Shown piece after piece: positions 54,725 to 54,900 of a stretch of DNA of 54,900 nt; the stretch's first letter is position 1, and each line of letters opens with the position of its first letter. The notes under the pieces are model-generated. The model saw nothing but the letters and a program-made list of their open reading frames with translations. It was not told where the DNA came from and searched no databases. This stretch comes from Ruminobacter sp. Lineage in GTDB: Bacteria > Pseudomonadota > Gammaproteobacteria > Enterobacterales > Succinivibrionaceae. The stretch is from contig JAGAYS010000042.1 in the NCBI GenBank assembly GCA_017940385.1, forward strand, positions 1 through 54,900. Direction: 5' to 3'. Made by a program: the position numbers and the translations under genes.

Positions 54725-54801
54725 GATTTTTTAGTCAAAAACAAAATATTTTTAAAAAAATTCAAAAAAAGTGTTGACGAAAAAAATAAAAAACCTAAAA
54801 T
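54725..54801 (+). promoter_or_regulatory. rRNA operon promoter with UP-like element
   Basis: TTGACG (54774-54779) and TAAAAT (54796-54801) are 16 bases apart, preceded by a dense A/T tract (54735-54770) like a UP element. The short spacing and strong upstream A-tracts resemble rrn P1/P2 promoters. Confidence 0.85.
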
Positions 54802-54807
54802 ACACAT

Positions 54808-54848
54808 CGTTCGCTGAACAGAGCGAAACGAAAAAAGTTCTTTAAAAA
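54808..54848 (+). promoter_or_regulatory. rrn leader boxB-like hairpin and boxA
   Basis: TTCGCT and AGCGAA (54810-54827) form a boxB-like hairpin, followed by boxA GTTCTTTAAAAA (54837-54848). The next bases, GACAATCTGTGTGGGCACTCG, match the E. coli rrn leader. These elements load Nus antitermination factors. A 16S rRNA gene is expected just beyond the window. Confidence 0.88.
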
Positions 54849-54900
54849 CGAATCTAGACAATCTGTGTGGGCACTCGCTGAATTCATGAGCTGAAAGAAA

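Overview
The window reads as chromosome from a gammaproteobacterium of moderate G+C. The tRNA-Phe and tRNA-Thr genes are nearly the Escherichia coli sequences. The rnr, rlmB and rpsF-rpsR-rplI order, with an hfq-like gene nearby, echoes the E. coli hfq...rnr-rlmB...rpsF neighbourhood. RecBCD and an rrn leader of enterobacterial type are also present. Anaerobic gut members such as Succinivibrionaceae are a plausible guess, but that is inference only.

Region 1 (1-1.9 kb): a DUF4250 small protein, and a protein that aligns by eye along its length with exonuclease I (SbcB) but has lost the catalytic acidic residues. Region 2 (1.9-27.8 kb, all minus strand): a complete type VI secretion system (T6SS). 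Its transcription units, in order of transcription, are tssA-tssB-tssC (hairpin terminator), hcp (terminator), clpV (terminator), then a second tssC-like gene, tssE, tssF, tssG, an unrecognised 401-aa protein, tssJ, tssK, tssL, tssM, vgrG, a small gene with an apparent -1 frameshift, and a PAAR-like tip gene. Every core part is present: membrane complex JLM, baseplate EFGK, sheath BC, tube Hcp, cap TssA, disassembly ATPase ClpV, and spike VgrG/PAAR. No Fha, PpkA/PppA or sigma-54 activator gene is seen, and no recognisable effector-immunity pair.

Region 3 (28-31.5 kb): a flavoprotein disulfide reductase relative with a Cys-to-Ser change in its redox centre, a HAD phosphatase, a divergent Hfq, and a Phe-Thr-Phe tRNA cluster. 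Region 4 (31.5-43 kb): metY with a long A-rich leader, rnr with long Lys-rich tails, aspC, rlmB, an SLC13-type transporter, and the ribosomal operon rpsF-rpsR-rplI without priB. Region 5 (43.3-54.5 kb): recC-recB-recD, all markedly longer than in E. coli and without ptrA. The window ends inside an rRNA operon leader (A/T-rich UP-like tract, -35/-10, boxB-like hairpin, boxA), so a 16S rRNA gene should begin just past the right edge.

The most unusual items are the inactive-looking ExoI relative, the histidine-free PAAR-like tip, the frameshifted gene between vgrG and the tip gene, the unrecognised T6SS protein, the orphan second TssC, the divergent Hfq, the Ser-for-Cys oxidoreductase, and consensus DnaA boxes in the HAD-gene promoter and upstream of rnr. 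All homology calls were made by eye; no database search was run.
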